64,000 bases of DNA from Anaspis maculata (taxonomy: Eukaryota; Arthropoda; Insecta; Coleoptera; Scraptiidae): positions 100,160,836 to 100,224,835 of the forward strand of contig OX421962.1 in NCBI GenBank assembly GCA_949128115.1, read 5' to 3'. The translations under genes and the position numbers were made by a program. The notes under the pieces are model-generated. The model was not told the origin of the DNA, searched no databases, and saw only the letters and a list, made by a program, of their open reading frames with translations. This document shows, in pieces, positions 10,790-21,426 of the stretch. Positions within the stretch are counted from its first letter, which is position 1. Each line of letters starts with the position of its first letter.

Positions 10790-11370
10790 CCGAATATGTA
10801 TCATGTATCACCCTTTCCTAGATATGGTGCTAAAATTGAAGTAGAAATCCGTTTCAACTTAACAAGAAACAATTCATTTCCAGTAGCGCAGAGCAGAAGT
10901 TCATAATGTATTAGGGGGTGAACGCCAGATTTTAGGGGGTGATACGCGAGATATGCTAGATCAGCAACACTTTGAACATACCGTGTCTGGAATTCAAAAG
11001 AATTGCCTGTTTATTTTGGTCGTTATTCAACGTTGAATTTGCAGGCATTTTTTGAAATGCTAGAGGTGGTTCTGAAAATAGGGGTCTATAAAATATTTTG
11101 ATCAGTTCAAAGTTGTGGCAAGTATAACCCTAGAACCACCTCGTGGCGTCAAAATAGATCCACCTTTTGCTCATTGAAGCCCATATATGCAATTAAACAA
11201 TTCTGTGACTACCGGTATTCCACCTCCTCCAGAGGGTGAACCGTTGAGTTTAAAAGATTTGCGCAAGGATAAAGTTTGATCACCTCAACAAGGGCTACAA
11301 CATATCAAAGTTTGAGCCAATTCCCCCGGGGAGCCAAATCCCATGAGGAATGTGCGGGGTCCCTTGATTA
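10790..11370. other. Spacer without recognised features
   Basis: Only short repeats such as TTAGGGGGTGA at 10910 and 10932 are visible. Confidence 0.4.
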
Positions 11371-11479
11371 AACTTTGGGTTCCTATATAAGACTGATTAA
11401 AATAGGGATGATATCATATTTTCGGTTCGTTTTCGGTTCAGTTATCAGTTATTCACTCTATTTCACTTTCAACAATGAT

Positions 11480-11510
11480 CACGTGTTTAAGAAAGCATTT
11501 TGGTCACGTG
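11480..11510. promoter_or_regulatory. Pair of CACGTG palindromes
   Basis: CACGTG at 11480-11485 and 11505-11510 in inverted flanking context, with a mirrored pair at 13034-13039 and 13059-13064. They may be bHLH-type binding sites; function is only inferred. Confidence 0.3.
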
Positions 11511-11879
11511 TGATATACGATAATTTATCCTAAAGCAGCGACTAGGTTCAAGACAAATTGTAATATATTATATACAAGGTGATGAAAAAATGGCGGATTT
11601 CCTTCCGGGCACGTTAGAGTGGACGTAAAACGGAGAATAAATTGACGGAAAAAATTCATCGGCTTCGATTTGCAAGCCATTAACAAAATCAAATCTGTCC
11701 AGCATCGCATTATTACCTTCCTGGACCTTCAGATCGAAGAGGCACATTACAATAGTATGATTGTATTGTTACCTTGGAAACTTCCTAGAATAACCTGCCA
11801 GACCATGCCAAACATACTTGCCAGATGTATTTTCGCAGCATTTTTGAGGTGAAAGAAGAATTTTGAAATTTGGAAATAC

Positions 11880-12460
11880 GACTCAAATTCATCTTAATTT
11901 GAATTTGCCTCAATCTTGCGCAACATTCCAACTGCAATTTAAGTGCACTAGGTACATGAAATCTCAGGAAAGAGCAGTTACTCACTTGAGTATATGGCGA
12001 AATATTGAGCGAATTTGGTGAAACTTTGGGTTTCCATATCAAACTGAATGAAATAGGGATGCTATTATGTTTCCGGGAGCAATAGGAGAAATCTGAGGAG
12101 AAAGTTCTTCCGGCGCACAGCCAATGAATATTTTGGTATAAACTCATAGCCCTAGGCAGGGATATGAATAAATATAGGATCAGTATAAAAATTAATACAA
12201 GATAAATACTTATAGGTTGCGTCATTGTCAACTGGTTACAGTATGATTGGAATAATTTTCACAGATTGAACGTGTATCGACGATGCTCACAAATTGACAG
12301 CAAAAATGGAATTGATTAACCCAAAGCGGTGAAGCAAGCCTCAAGCGGACCGTAGAGATACCTGAACCAGTGTAACATCAAGAGCCCTCCTCAATTGTTC
12401 TTTTTAATTCTTAGAAATGCATACTTGCCAGGGTATGAACAAAGGGAAAGAAATATAGGG
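11880..12460 (-). promoter_or_regulatory. Cassette E: inverted cassette with destroyed donor
   Basis: On the minus strand the mini-exon reads ATG ACG CAA CCT (12225 down to 12214), followed by ATAAGT instead of GTAAGT. It is therefore expected to be splice-dead. It faces away from cassette F and forms half of a large inverted repeat. Confidence 0.4.
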
Positions 12461-12479
12461 CAAATAGCACCTTGACATT

Positions 12480-12678
12480 TATGCAATTCTAAGAATTGGA
12501 AAAAATGATCGAGGGGAGCTCTTATTGATACATCAGTTCAGGTACCTTTACGGTTCGCTTTCACGCTTTGCCCTGATCAATTCCCTTTTTGCTGTAGTTC
12601 TGTGAGCATCGTCGATACACGTGCAATCTGTGAAAATTATTCCTATCATACTGTAACCAGTTAACAATGTCGCAACCT
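12480..12678 (+). promoter_or_regulatory. Cassette F: first-exon cassette
   Basis: ATG TCG CAA CCT at 12667-12678 with a good GTAAGT donor and an intact leader CACGTG. The initiator has changed to TCAATT. It lies about 4 kb upstream of the second F-box exon and could splice to it. Confidence 0.42.
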
Positions 12679-13237
12679 GTAAGTATTCATTCCTTGATAA
12701 TTTTCATACTGATCTCATTCCTATTCATATCCCTGCTCAGGGCTCGAGTACCGAGGGTTCATAAATTTAATGGGCTAAGAGTGCTTGTGGATTCTGGATT
12801 CAAAAACGTCCATTGAAACTAGGGTGATTTTTTTGTGATAAATATGTCAAGCTTTGATAAGTTACGTCCTATTTTTGATATAGCCAATAAATTCCTCTCC
12901 TCATTTTTCCCATGCTCCGTTTACTTCTACTGAAACGTGCCCGAAAAGAAATCTGCCATTTTTTAATCACCTGTATAAGTTCCAATTTGTCTTAAGTCTG
13001 AGCCGCTACTTTGAAAAAAAACGACGTTTATCACACGTGACCAAATCGCTTTCATCAACACGTGATAATTGTTGAAAGTAAAGTAAACCAAATAACTGAT
13101 AACCGAAACCAAACCAAAAACATGATAATAGTCCCTATTTTATTCAGTTTTCTATATAAACCCAAAGTTTGATCAAATTTGCTCAGCATTTCCACATTAA
13201 ATCATGTGAACTATGGTTTTTCTGAGGCCTTCATGTA

Positions 13238-13439
13238 CAGTTGGGAGCGAAATACGACACCGCTAGAAAATCGGCTGGATCTCAGAAGTGTCAGCTGCTT
13301 GGATTGTTCTTGAATGCCAGTTTTGATTAGGGATTGATCGTTATCAAAACTGGCATTCAAGAACAATCCAAGCAGCTAACATTTCTAAAATCCAGCCGAC
13401 TTCCAAGCGGTGCCGTATGAATCATTTCGCTCCCAACTG
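13238..13439. mobile_element. 202 bp palindromic MITE, mariner-like (TA duplication)
   Basis: Inverted repeat from CAGTTGGGAGCGAAAT to ATTTCGCTCCCAACTG around a short centre, flanked by TA on both sides (13236-13237 and 13440-13441). The flanks continue the cassette sequence TTCATG-TACCTAGTG, which shows insertion into a cassette unit. A TA duplication and a CAGT terminus are typical of Tc1/mariner MITEs. The first 84 bases of the window are the right end of the equivalent element in copy 1. Confidence 0.75.
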
Positions 13440-13839
13440 TACCTAGTGAACTTGAATTGCAGTCGAAATATTGCGCAAATTTGAGGAAAATTCGAATAAG
13501 GCTGCTCGTGGGTAGATTTTTGATTTTTGGAGCGTTGGGAGTGGTTATAGAAAAACCGTTCTTTTGGCCTACGCATCTCTCCACTAAGAAAAACTTCAAA
13601 ACTTCAACGATATTTTTCTGTGACTTTTGAAGCGAATCTCTGAACTGCTTCGGACTCTAAGGCGCTATTTTAGGAACATCTGTATAGGCACGTTCTATTG
13701 TTCTACACAGGTCTGTACCACGCTTTGTCCCATACTTCTTTCCCTTTGTTCAATTATACCTTGGCGAATATGCACTTCTGAGGAAATGCATATTTCCTAT
13801 ATTTCCTCTGATTTCTAGAGAGAACAATTGAGGGGAGCT

Positions 13840-14001
13840 CCTATTGTTTCACTAGTACAGGTACCTTTATAGTCCGGGCCGGGGTCCGCTTTGCCATTAT
13901 CAGTTCCCTTTTTGCTGTCGTTCTATGAGCATCGTCGATACACGTGCAATCTGTGTAAATTATTCCAGTCATACTGCAACCAGTTAACAATGTCGCAACC
14001 T
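13840..14001 (+). promoter_or_regulatory. Cassette A' (second copy)
   Basis: Counterpart of cassette A, almost unchanged: TCAGTT initiator, CACGTG, ATG at 13990 and GTGAGT donor. Confidence 0.48.
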
Positions 14002-14604
14002 GTGAGTATTTATTTTATATTCAATTTCATACTGATCTGATATTTAATAATTTCCCCAGTTAATATTATACTGGAATATTTGAGAGCTATGCGCTTAAAG
14101 GACTTTTTCCCAGATTTTTTCGCCCATTGCCCTCGAAAACATAATATAATTCCTATTTTATTCAGTTTTACCTGAAAATATGAAGTTTCAACAAAGTTGC
14201 CCAACGTTTCGACATGAAATCAAGTGAATAACTGGTTTTTCCTGAGATTTCATGTACCTAGTGCATTCAAATTGCAGTTGAAATGTTGCGCAAATTTGAG
14301 AAAAATTCAAATTAGGATGCTCCTGGGTGAATTTTGATTTTGGAAGCGTCAAGAGTGTTTCTGAAAAAAACGGTCTTCCGGTCTACGGATCTCTCCCCTA
14401 GAAAAAATTCAAAACTCCAAAGACATTTATTTGTGACTTTTGAAGTGAATCTCCAAACTACTTCGAATTCTGAGGCGCTATTTCTATATTCTACACAGGT
14501 CTGTGCCACGCTTTGTCCTATACATCTTTCCCTTTGTTTATACATTGACATATGTGTTTTTCCAAGAATAGAAGAGAACAATTCAGAGGGGCTCTATTGT
14601 TACA

Positions 14605-14747
14605 CTAGTTCAGGACGTTCAGGTACCTTTATGGTCCGGGGTCCGCTTTGCCTTCATCAGTTTCCTTTTTGCTGTCGTTCTGTGAGCATTGACGATATAC
14701 TTGCAATCTGTGAAAAATATTCTAAACCAGTCACAATGTCGCAAATT
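14605..14747 (+). promoter_or_regulatory. Cassette B' (second copy)
   Basis: Counterpart of cassette B, with the same MSQI mini-exon at 14736-14747 and GTGAGT donor. Confidence 0.47.
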
Positions 14748-15409
14748 GTGAGTATTTATTTTATATTGATATTTTATACTGACCTGATATTTATTTATAT
14801 CCCCGCTTAGGGCTGTGAGTATATAGCGAAATATTTAGGGGCTGTGCGTTGATAGAACCTTTTTACAGATCCCTTCTCCCATTGCCCCCGAGAACATAAT
14901 ATCAACCCTATTTTATTTACCTATATATGTTAATGGAAACTCAAAGTTCCATCAAATTTGCTCAATATTTCGACGTGAAATCAAATGAATAACTGTTTTT
15001 TTCTGAGATTTCATGTATCTAGTGCACTCAAATTGCAGTTGAAATGTTGCGCAAATGTGAGGAAAATTCAAATTAGGATGCTCGTGTGTGAGATCTTGAT
15101 TTTGGTAGCGTTGAAAGTGTTTATAAGGAAACCGTTCTTCCGGCCTACGGATGTCTTGGCATAAAAAAAAAATTCGAAACTTCAAGGAAATTTTTCTGTG
15201 AATTTTGAAGTGAATCTCCAAACTACTTCGAATTTTGGGGCGCTATTTCTAGATTACTCTGTTAATGCATATTCCACGTAGATGCATATCACATACAAGT
15301 CTGTGCCACGCTTTGTCCTATACTTCTTTCCCTTTGTTTATATCTTGGCAAATGTGCTCTTCTAAGATTTGAAAAGAACAATTTAGAGTGGCTCTATTGT
15401 TATACACTA

Positions 15410-15546
15410 GCTCAGGTACCTTCATGGTTCGAGGTTCGCGTCCGCTATGCCTTTATCAGTTTCCTTTTTGCTGTCGTTCTGTTAGCATCGACGATATACT
15501 TGCAATCTGTGAAAATCATTCCAAACCAGTTAAAATGTCGCAACCT
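15410..15546 (+). promoter_or_regulatory. Cassette C' (second copy)
   Basis: Counterpart of cassette C. The start context is GTTAAAATG rather than GTTAACAATG (a one-base deletion just before the start). Mini-exon 15535-15546, donor GTAAGT. Confidence 0.48.
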
Positions 15547-17955
15547 GTAAGTATTCAACTTATAATAGTTATTCTCACACTGATCTGACTATCTATTTAT
15601 ATTCTTGCTTAGGGCTGTGAGTATATGCGAAATTTTCGGGGGCTGTGCGTCGAAAGAACTTTTTCCCAGATTTCTCCGCCTTTTGTCCCCGAAAACATGA
15701 TATCATCCCCATTTTATTTCGCTCCATATTGAGACCCAAGTTTCCATCAAATTTGCTCAACATTTCAACATAAAATCAAATGATCAACTGTTTTTTTATT
15801 TTTTATTTTATGTACCTAGTGCACTTGGATTGCAGTTGAAATGTCGCGCAATAAATTTTGAGAAAATTCATGTTAAGATGCTTTCGTGTGAAACTTAAGT
15901 TCAGGAGCGATAAGAGTGATTATAGAGGCCTTGTTTACGCGAGGTTTAAAACTGGTGTTGAGGTTCGTAACATCAATGTTATCGTCCGCATAAACACCTC
16001 TAAACGCAAGTTTCGCAACAGCTGTTAAGCTTAGCTAAATGTGATTTTAAATTGCATTTAGTAAGCAAACAAGTGTTGGCAATCGCACGTAAACGCCCAT
16101 GCCCATCCGCAGTACACTGATGTAGCGAATGTTGCCTAAAATCGTGGTTTTTAGGCAACTTTCACTACAGAAGTGTACTGCGGAATGTATTTTACTGCCA
16201 GGGACTTTTCTCGTACGATTCAAGAATAGCGGCCTAGGTTAAGGGGCTGTCGGCTGACATTTTGGTCGGCGTGCGTAAACACTCCTCACTAACCACTGAC
16301 TGTTAAAATCTCTGCTAAGCCTCGCGTAAACAAGCTCAGAAAATTCGTTCTTCCGGCTTACGGATCTCTCGGCATGAACAGCCTTGAAGCGGTACGCTCT
16401 TTATTTGCTCCATGAATTATTGTTGAAAGTGGGTTGAGTCAGTCTTCAGTCTCAAAATCAAAATCAGATTTATTCTTGACTTGATGAATAATTTTACAAA
16501 CGTCAATATGTTGTATATCATACAGGGTGTTTCAGGGATGATAGCAAAAAATTCATTTGTGATTAGATTCCGTCAAAATATGATGGAAACCTATATACCA
16601 TTTTGCAATGTTCGGCCTAATGATGAAGATACAGCCTAAGAATGATCTGCCATTCTACCATACTTACTTATAAATTATGTTCCAGGAGCAAACTATGATC
16701 AATTTCGACTACATACCAGACGAGATATTGTACAAAATAGTCTCACTCCTTTCTGAATTCGACTTGTGCGCATTGGAAAAGGTCAGCCAAAGGTTCCACA
16801 GAGTGTGCGGCGACAATAGGCTGTGGAAAAGACTCTCTCTAACTGAAGAAGAGATCACCATCGCCAAAATGGAAATGCTCCTAACGAGTTCATTTCCGAT
16901 GAGGGAACTAGACTTATCTTGGAGTTGTGTAAGTATTATAATTTTTTCTGCCGAGATCTGTAGTAGTATCGATCCAAAAATATTCATCGACAATGTCTTG
17001 ACAACAAAGCTCACCCATACATGAAGTACCTACTAACATTTTTTTTCTTTACTCCTACTAGATTCCTGATGTTCAACCATATCATCTGGGACCAAAATCG
17101 TCCTGTTTCTATAAGACGCTTGAAAAGCTCGACCTGACGGGATTTGGAAGGAGGCTGGATACATACCTGTACGACTACAAGGACGTATTGTATGTGGTGG
17201 AGAGATGCAGAACGAAAGAACTGATTCTGGACTCAAACAAACTTAATCTCAAATATAAAATGATAAAGGCAATCTCCAAACATAAGAATCTGGAAGTGTT
17301 GTCCATGGAATGGGCAAACTTTCGCGGCAATAGCGTTGATGACATTCAACAGTTCTTCAACGGCTGCAAGCATGTGAGAGAATTGAATTTGGCTAAATGC
17401 AAATTATCCGCACATTTGATTCGTGCCATCTGCGAGTACATACCTGAAACCGTAGAAAAACTGGTACTGGTAGGAGCTGACTACATAGAATTATCTAATG
17501 AGAGTTCCAAGAAAAGCGGCCTTGCAAAAATTGTGGAATCGCACGGAATTCTCTTCCGTCGTGCCGGAAATTTGAAGTACTTTGGGACAACACTACGGTT
17601 CTTGAGAATGCCAGCCATCATGAACCAGATAATCCAGCGTGGAAAATTGGAAACTCTTTGTTTGAGCGATCACGATTTTTTCAACCCAAATCTTATAAGG
17701 TAAGTTCCAATTCCAAATTGCATCAATCTTTTGCTAGTTTTTTTTTACAGTTTTTTTTTCAGTGTTGCAGAAAAAATGGCGCCAACACTGAAGAGGATTG
17801 ACGTTCGTTCGCCGGAGAAAAAGATGACTGCAGAAGAACGTGCAGTCCAACTGGAGAATATCACAGAAACACTATCTCGCATCGACGGGAAAGTACGTTT
17901 CATTGGAGTGGGCTCAAACTCAAGTGGACCACCCTCGGGACCACCCACCCACTGA
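15535..17955 (+). CDS. F-box/LRR protein gene, copy 2 (spliced)
   Basis: Duplicate of the gene at 2181-4601 with the same exon structure: mini-exon 15535-15546, then 16686-16928, 17062-17699 and 17763-17955. All splice sites and phases are kept and no stop or frameshift is visible, so both copies look functional. Visible amino-acid differences are His to Arg in the LRR exon and Val to Gly in the last exon (SRIDVKV against SRIDGKV). The upstream cassettes at 13990 and 14736, and possibly those at 9235, 12225 (minus strand) and 12667, are alternative sources of a first exon. The near identity means either a recent duplication or a mis-assembled haplotype. Confidence 0.72.
15925..16337. mobile_element. 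MITE with GTTTACGCGAGG termini, copy 2
   Basis: Duplicate of 2571-2983, inserted at the same site, so the insertion predates the segmental duplication. Confidence 0.65.
16686..16928 (+). CDS. F-box exon, copy 2
   Basis: Identical reading to the copy 1 F-box exon, with the same TTCCAG acceptor and GTAAGT donor, phase 0 to phase 0. Confidence 0.78.
17062..17699 (+). CDS. Leucine-rich-repeat exon, copy 2
   Basis: 638 nt, open throughout, with a GTAAGT donor at 17700. It carries Arg where copy 1 has His near IIQxGKLE. Confidence 0.78.
17763..17955 (+). CDS. Terminal exon, copy 2
   Basis: Same frame and stop as copy 1, with a Val to Gly change. Sequence downstream of the stop stays close to copy 1 for roughly 190 bp, then diverges markedly. 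Confidence 0.74.
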
Positions 17956-19402
17956 ATGAAGATGAAAGTTTGTACTCTTAAGGTTCACTCCAGGGTTTAC
18001 TCTATCACAATACAGAAGTTCCCGGAATGGACCAATTTTTCTTGAAAGACATTCTTGTTTCATTCGAGGCCAAAACTCAAGTGTGATTCACTTCAGTTTT
18101 GACCCGAAATACATGATATCAGGCCATACTTTGACTGAGTGTTTCTAGGAAACCACCCCAAACTGTGATTTTTTTTGTTTAAATTATATAATTTTCAAAA
18201 TGTGTTCATGGTGTATTAGATGGGAATGTTATCTCTTGATTTTTAAAAATTCCTCAAATGTGTTCATGGTGTATTAGGTATAGGTAGGAATGTTATCTTT
18301 TGATTTTTGAAAATTAAATACGTCCTGAATCTAAATTGTTTTTTATTTATACTAATTTCATAATTTTAACAATTACGAGCGCTATCGTGTTTCCAGAATC
18401 GCCTCAACATGAAAAATAACGATTTAAGAGATTTGCAAAATTGAACAATTCGAAGACTCACCCATCAAAATCGAAGTTATCTCAAGAGTTGGCCGCGATC
18501 AAGTAGAAAAAGGTGGTGGAAAAAGGTTGTGTAAAAAAGATAACACTTGGGCTAGTTTCGAAAAGGCGAGACTTTTTATTCACAAATATGAACTTGAGTG
18601 ACTGGCATGCCGACAATGGTAACCTCTTCAACAGATCATACTTAACAAAATGGGTCAAGCTTATTCTGCTTTCGTGAAACTGGTTTTGCCTCAGGTAACT
18701 TTTTGCCAAAACAAAACTAAAAATCAAATTTTTCAGCTGCGATGTTTATAAGTTCAACAAAATTCTCACTTCGGAAATTATGAACTCAATGAGATTCTTA
18801 TTCCGTAATTGATGAATTCAGCAAAACTCTCGTCATAAAGCTGATGAATTTAAAAGAATCTTCGCTAGGTACTAAGCTGATTTTTCCTGCAAGTCATCAA
18901 CACAAATTTGTTCAATTTTGCATAGCGCTCGCTTTGAAATTTAGACAGAATCTTACTACAAACTTGATCTTTCTCGCGGAATTGTACTGTTGAGAACTTG
19001 ATGCATTCAGTACGATTTCCACTTCCAAGTTGATGAATCTGATCAGTTCTTGTTATAAGATCGATGAATTTTGCGAAATGCTTACTATAAATTCGGCGAC
19101 TTCCGTGAAACCTCCACGTGGTTGACGAATTCAACGAAATTCTCACTACACAGTTGAATTAATTAGCATAATCAAGTTCATTGTTTTTTGACACTATTTT
19201 GGCGAATTGTTCAAGAACTTGTGCAAGAAATTGTGTAGTGTTATACAGCTGCAACATAATACCCTTGTTTGAATTCCTCTTGACCGAGCTCCTGACTAGA
19301 AGTTTCTCAGCAGACATGTCGTTTTATTCAAAAGAACTAAGTTCAAATAACAAAGTGTCTACATATAGATGATCACGACTGCTTCGAAGAGTTTGCTCAT
19401 CA

Positions 19403-19960
19403 TACAAGGTGTTTCAGCGATGATAGGGAAAAATTCAACTGTAAGTAGATCTCCTCAAAATCTGACGAAAACCTGCATATCATTTAGCAAAGTTCGGCCT
19501 TATGACAAAGATAGATACAGCCTCTCAAAGTTCACTTCTTTCGGATTTTAAAAATTTGTAGCTTAAGGAAAGTTTCGACAAATTTAGCTTTGATTTAGCA
19601 TTAGCTGGTTTGTCATAATTATTTTTCAACCTGCCAAATTTTGGATAAAATCAATCAGTGGCGTAGAGGGGTCACCTTAAGTTAACTCTTCACATAAGTA
19701 CTTCTGAATTATTGACCCTAATAACTCCTCATCATTGCACCCGTTGAAATATTCCAAAATTTGGCAGGTCGGTATTCAGTTTTGACAAAACAGTCTATGC
19801 TGAATTGAGGTTATTTTCGTCAAAACGTCACTGAGTTGCGAATTTTTGAAATCCAAAAAAAGTCAACTCTGAAGGGCTGTATCTTCGTTACTAGGTCGAA
19901 CTTTGCAGAGCTTTGTACAAGAGGGACTAAATCAGGAATCACGTAAGTTAACTGAAGATG
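19403..19960. mobile_element. Foldback element with AAGGTGTTTCA end
   Basis: Left arm from about 19403 (ACAAGGTGTTTCAGCG, then GCAAAGTTCGGCC and GATACAGCC) pairs with the right arm (GGCTGTATCTTCGTTACTAG, then TCGAACTTTGC). A second inner pair contains CTGCCAAATTTTGG. It is related to the fragment at 3166-3290. Confidence 0.5.
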
Positions 19961-19989
19961 CGAAAGAGAAACGGGTTGTTTTAGTATCT

Positions 19990-20855
19990 TGCAACTACTT
20001 ATGTATTACTAGATATTTCTTATGTAAACCTATATTAAACATTATCTGATCATATTATCACTTAATTCCATCCCAAGCTTGAAAAACCACAGTTGTTTGC
20101 CATGAGAAATTCGAGTTTTGTTGGTGTCCATGATTTTTGAATTTCAATGTCATCATCATATAAGGGAGGTAAGTTACGTTGAAATTCTGTCCCTATGACA
20201 TAAAACCTTCACCTGGACTACGCTATGTCGTCAGACTATTATTTCTGAGGACTGCGTCGCGTCGCCTGTTTGCTCACTGACCTGAGCCGCTTTCTTCAGG
20301 CCAGGATCATGCATCATGATCGTATCAAAGTGGTGGAGTGACGTTAATTTTTGACTTGATACGTCAATAATTACCTAGTTTTTATGTGGCGCCAGGGAAC
20401 CCGGCCGCCCGGCAAAAATGATGGTCTTCTTGCATGAAAATCTGTAATTTTAGGTCGATACACTCATACACCGATACACTCACGAGCTCATCTGACCGCG
20501 CCTCTAAGTTGATGGTGAGGGGTCATGAGTTCAGGTCCCAAGATCACTTGCAACTAAATCACACTTCGGCGCTAGAAATGGATTCTCCTCGGTAGTTTTT
20601 TAAACTAAATATATTCCCTCTCACATCTTGTGCTCATATTGTTGTTGCCGTGGCACCTTGCACCACTCCTCACCATTGAAAGTACCTAACGCGTCCAGCA
20701 ACGTTTTTGAAACAAAAACAAAAAGAATGAGAATAATGTGTCAGTGCCAAAATCTGACCATAACAATTATTGAATTGAAACTGGCAATTCAGCAAAGCAA
20801 ACAACATTTTGAAAAAATCATTTCGGCATTTTTTCAATCCATCAACTTATCAAAT
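19990..20855. other. Spacer downstream of the M13 gene
   Basis: No gene, RNA or clear repeat recognised. Confidence 0.35.
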
Positions 20856-20859
20856 TGTA

Positions 20860-20978
20860 CCGTGTGATCCAAACCATTCCGAATTGGGGTAGGCTGTGAC
20901 ATGGTCAAATTCCGGGATGTAAGCTGCTTCTCGCCAGGGCACAGCCTACCGCAATTCGGAATGATTTGGATCGCACGG
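20860..20978. mobile_element. 119 bp MITE (AGGCTGTG family), TA duplication
   Basis: Ends CCGTGTGATCCAAACCATTC and the inverse GATTTGGATCGCACGG, flanked by TA. The inner motif AATTGGGGTAGGCTGTG recurs at about 54250, and related ends occur at 49171 and 58885. Confidence 0.6.
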
Positions 20979-21078
20979 TACTAACTACTTGATAAAAAAT
21001 ATCATAGACTGACTGTGGTTTTTTTGAGCTTGGAATGGATATTGCTGTTATTATCACAAAATAGTATTCAATCACTGT

Positions 21079-21426
21079 TTACAATACTCGACATTTTCGT
21101 GTTCGTGAGGGGTTCATGTACGAGTTCAGAGGACATCTGAAGTCCCTGGCAAAATATCGCGAGCTCCTTAACGGCCCGTTGACTCTGAACTGAGGAAAAG
21201 CGTGCTCATCCAGCCCGAGCTGCCTTGACAAATCGGATTTGGGATCCTTTGCTGAACACCACATGGATGCCAGTTGCATCCAGAAAAGCTGGCTTGGCCA
21301 CTCTGATATCCCAGGTAGGTGGGGATCTTTGCCTTGTTGCTGGATGACCCTCTGGTATGTCCGGTAAGCCAGATCTACGCCGACGAAATCGGCGAGGCTT
21401 TCCGAAACCGTACCGTCCGTGTCCAG
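21079..21426 (-). CDS. M13 peptidase terminal exon: third zinc ligand and C-terminus
   Basis: 348 nt, acceptor TTTTCAG/CTG. Begins LDTDGTVSESLADFVGVDLA: Glu of ESLAD is the third zinc ligand and Asp supports the catalytic His (family form ENxAD). Later come QLASMWCSAKD, EHAFPQFRVNG (conserved His and Arg) and NSYMNPSRTRKCRVL before TAA. The usual final Trp is Leu. Confidence 0.88.
   Translation of the reverse strand: MDTDGTVSESLADFVGVDLAYRTYQRVIQQQGKDPHLPGISEWPSQLFWMQLASMWCSAKDPKSDLSRQLGLDEHAFPQFRVNGPLRSSRYFARDFRCPLNSYMNPSRTRKCRVL

Larger units (their letters stand above)
11370..13235. repeat. Large inverted repeat holding divergent cassettes E and F
   Basis: Arm 11370-12460 mirrors 12480-13230. 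Shared landmarks are ATTCACTCTATTTCACTTTC (mirrored near 13075), the paired CACGTG sites, GGCGGATTTC and the cassette block. The arms have diverged and carry different indels. Confidence 0.6.
13441..15955 (+). repeat. Tandem cassette array, copy 2
   Basis: Near-identical counterpart of 86-2600, interrupted at the same place by the foldback MITE at 15925. Confidence 0.65.
13356..19170. repeat. Segmental duplication, right copy
   Basis: Right copy of the F-box segment; homology ends near 19170. The last 1 kb (18145-19170) is visibly more diverged than the rest. Confidence 0.85.

Noticed and set aside
10298..10804. 168-codon antisense open frame rich in HRQDISPTGHFTDTP
   Set aside because: Product of a stop-free 16-bp minisatellite; no start context, splice sites or domain.
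19181..19551. Two short plus-strand open frames after the second duplication copy
   Set aside because: One overlaps the CAAGGTGTTTCA element and neither has motif, splice or conservation support.
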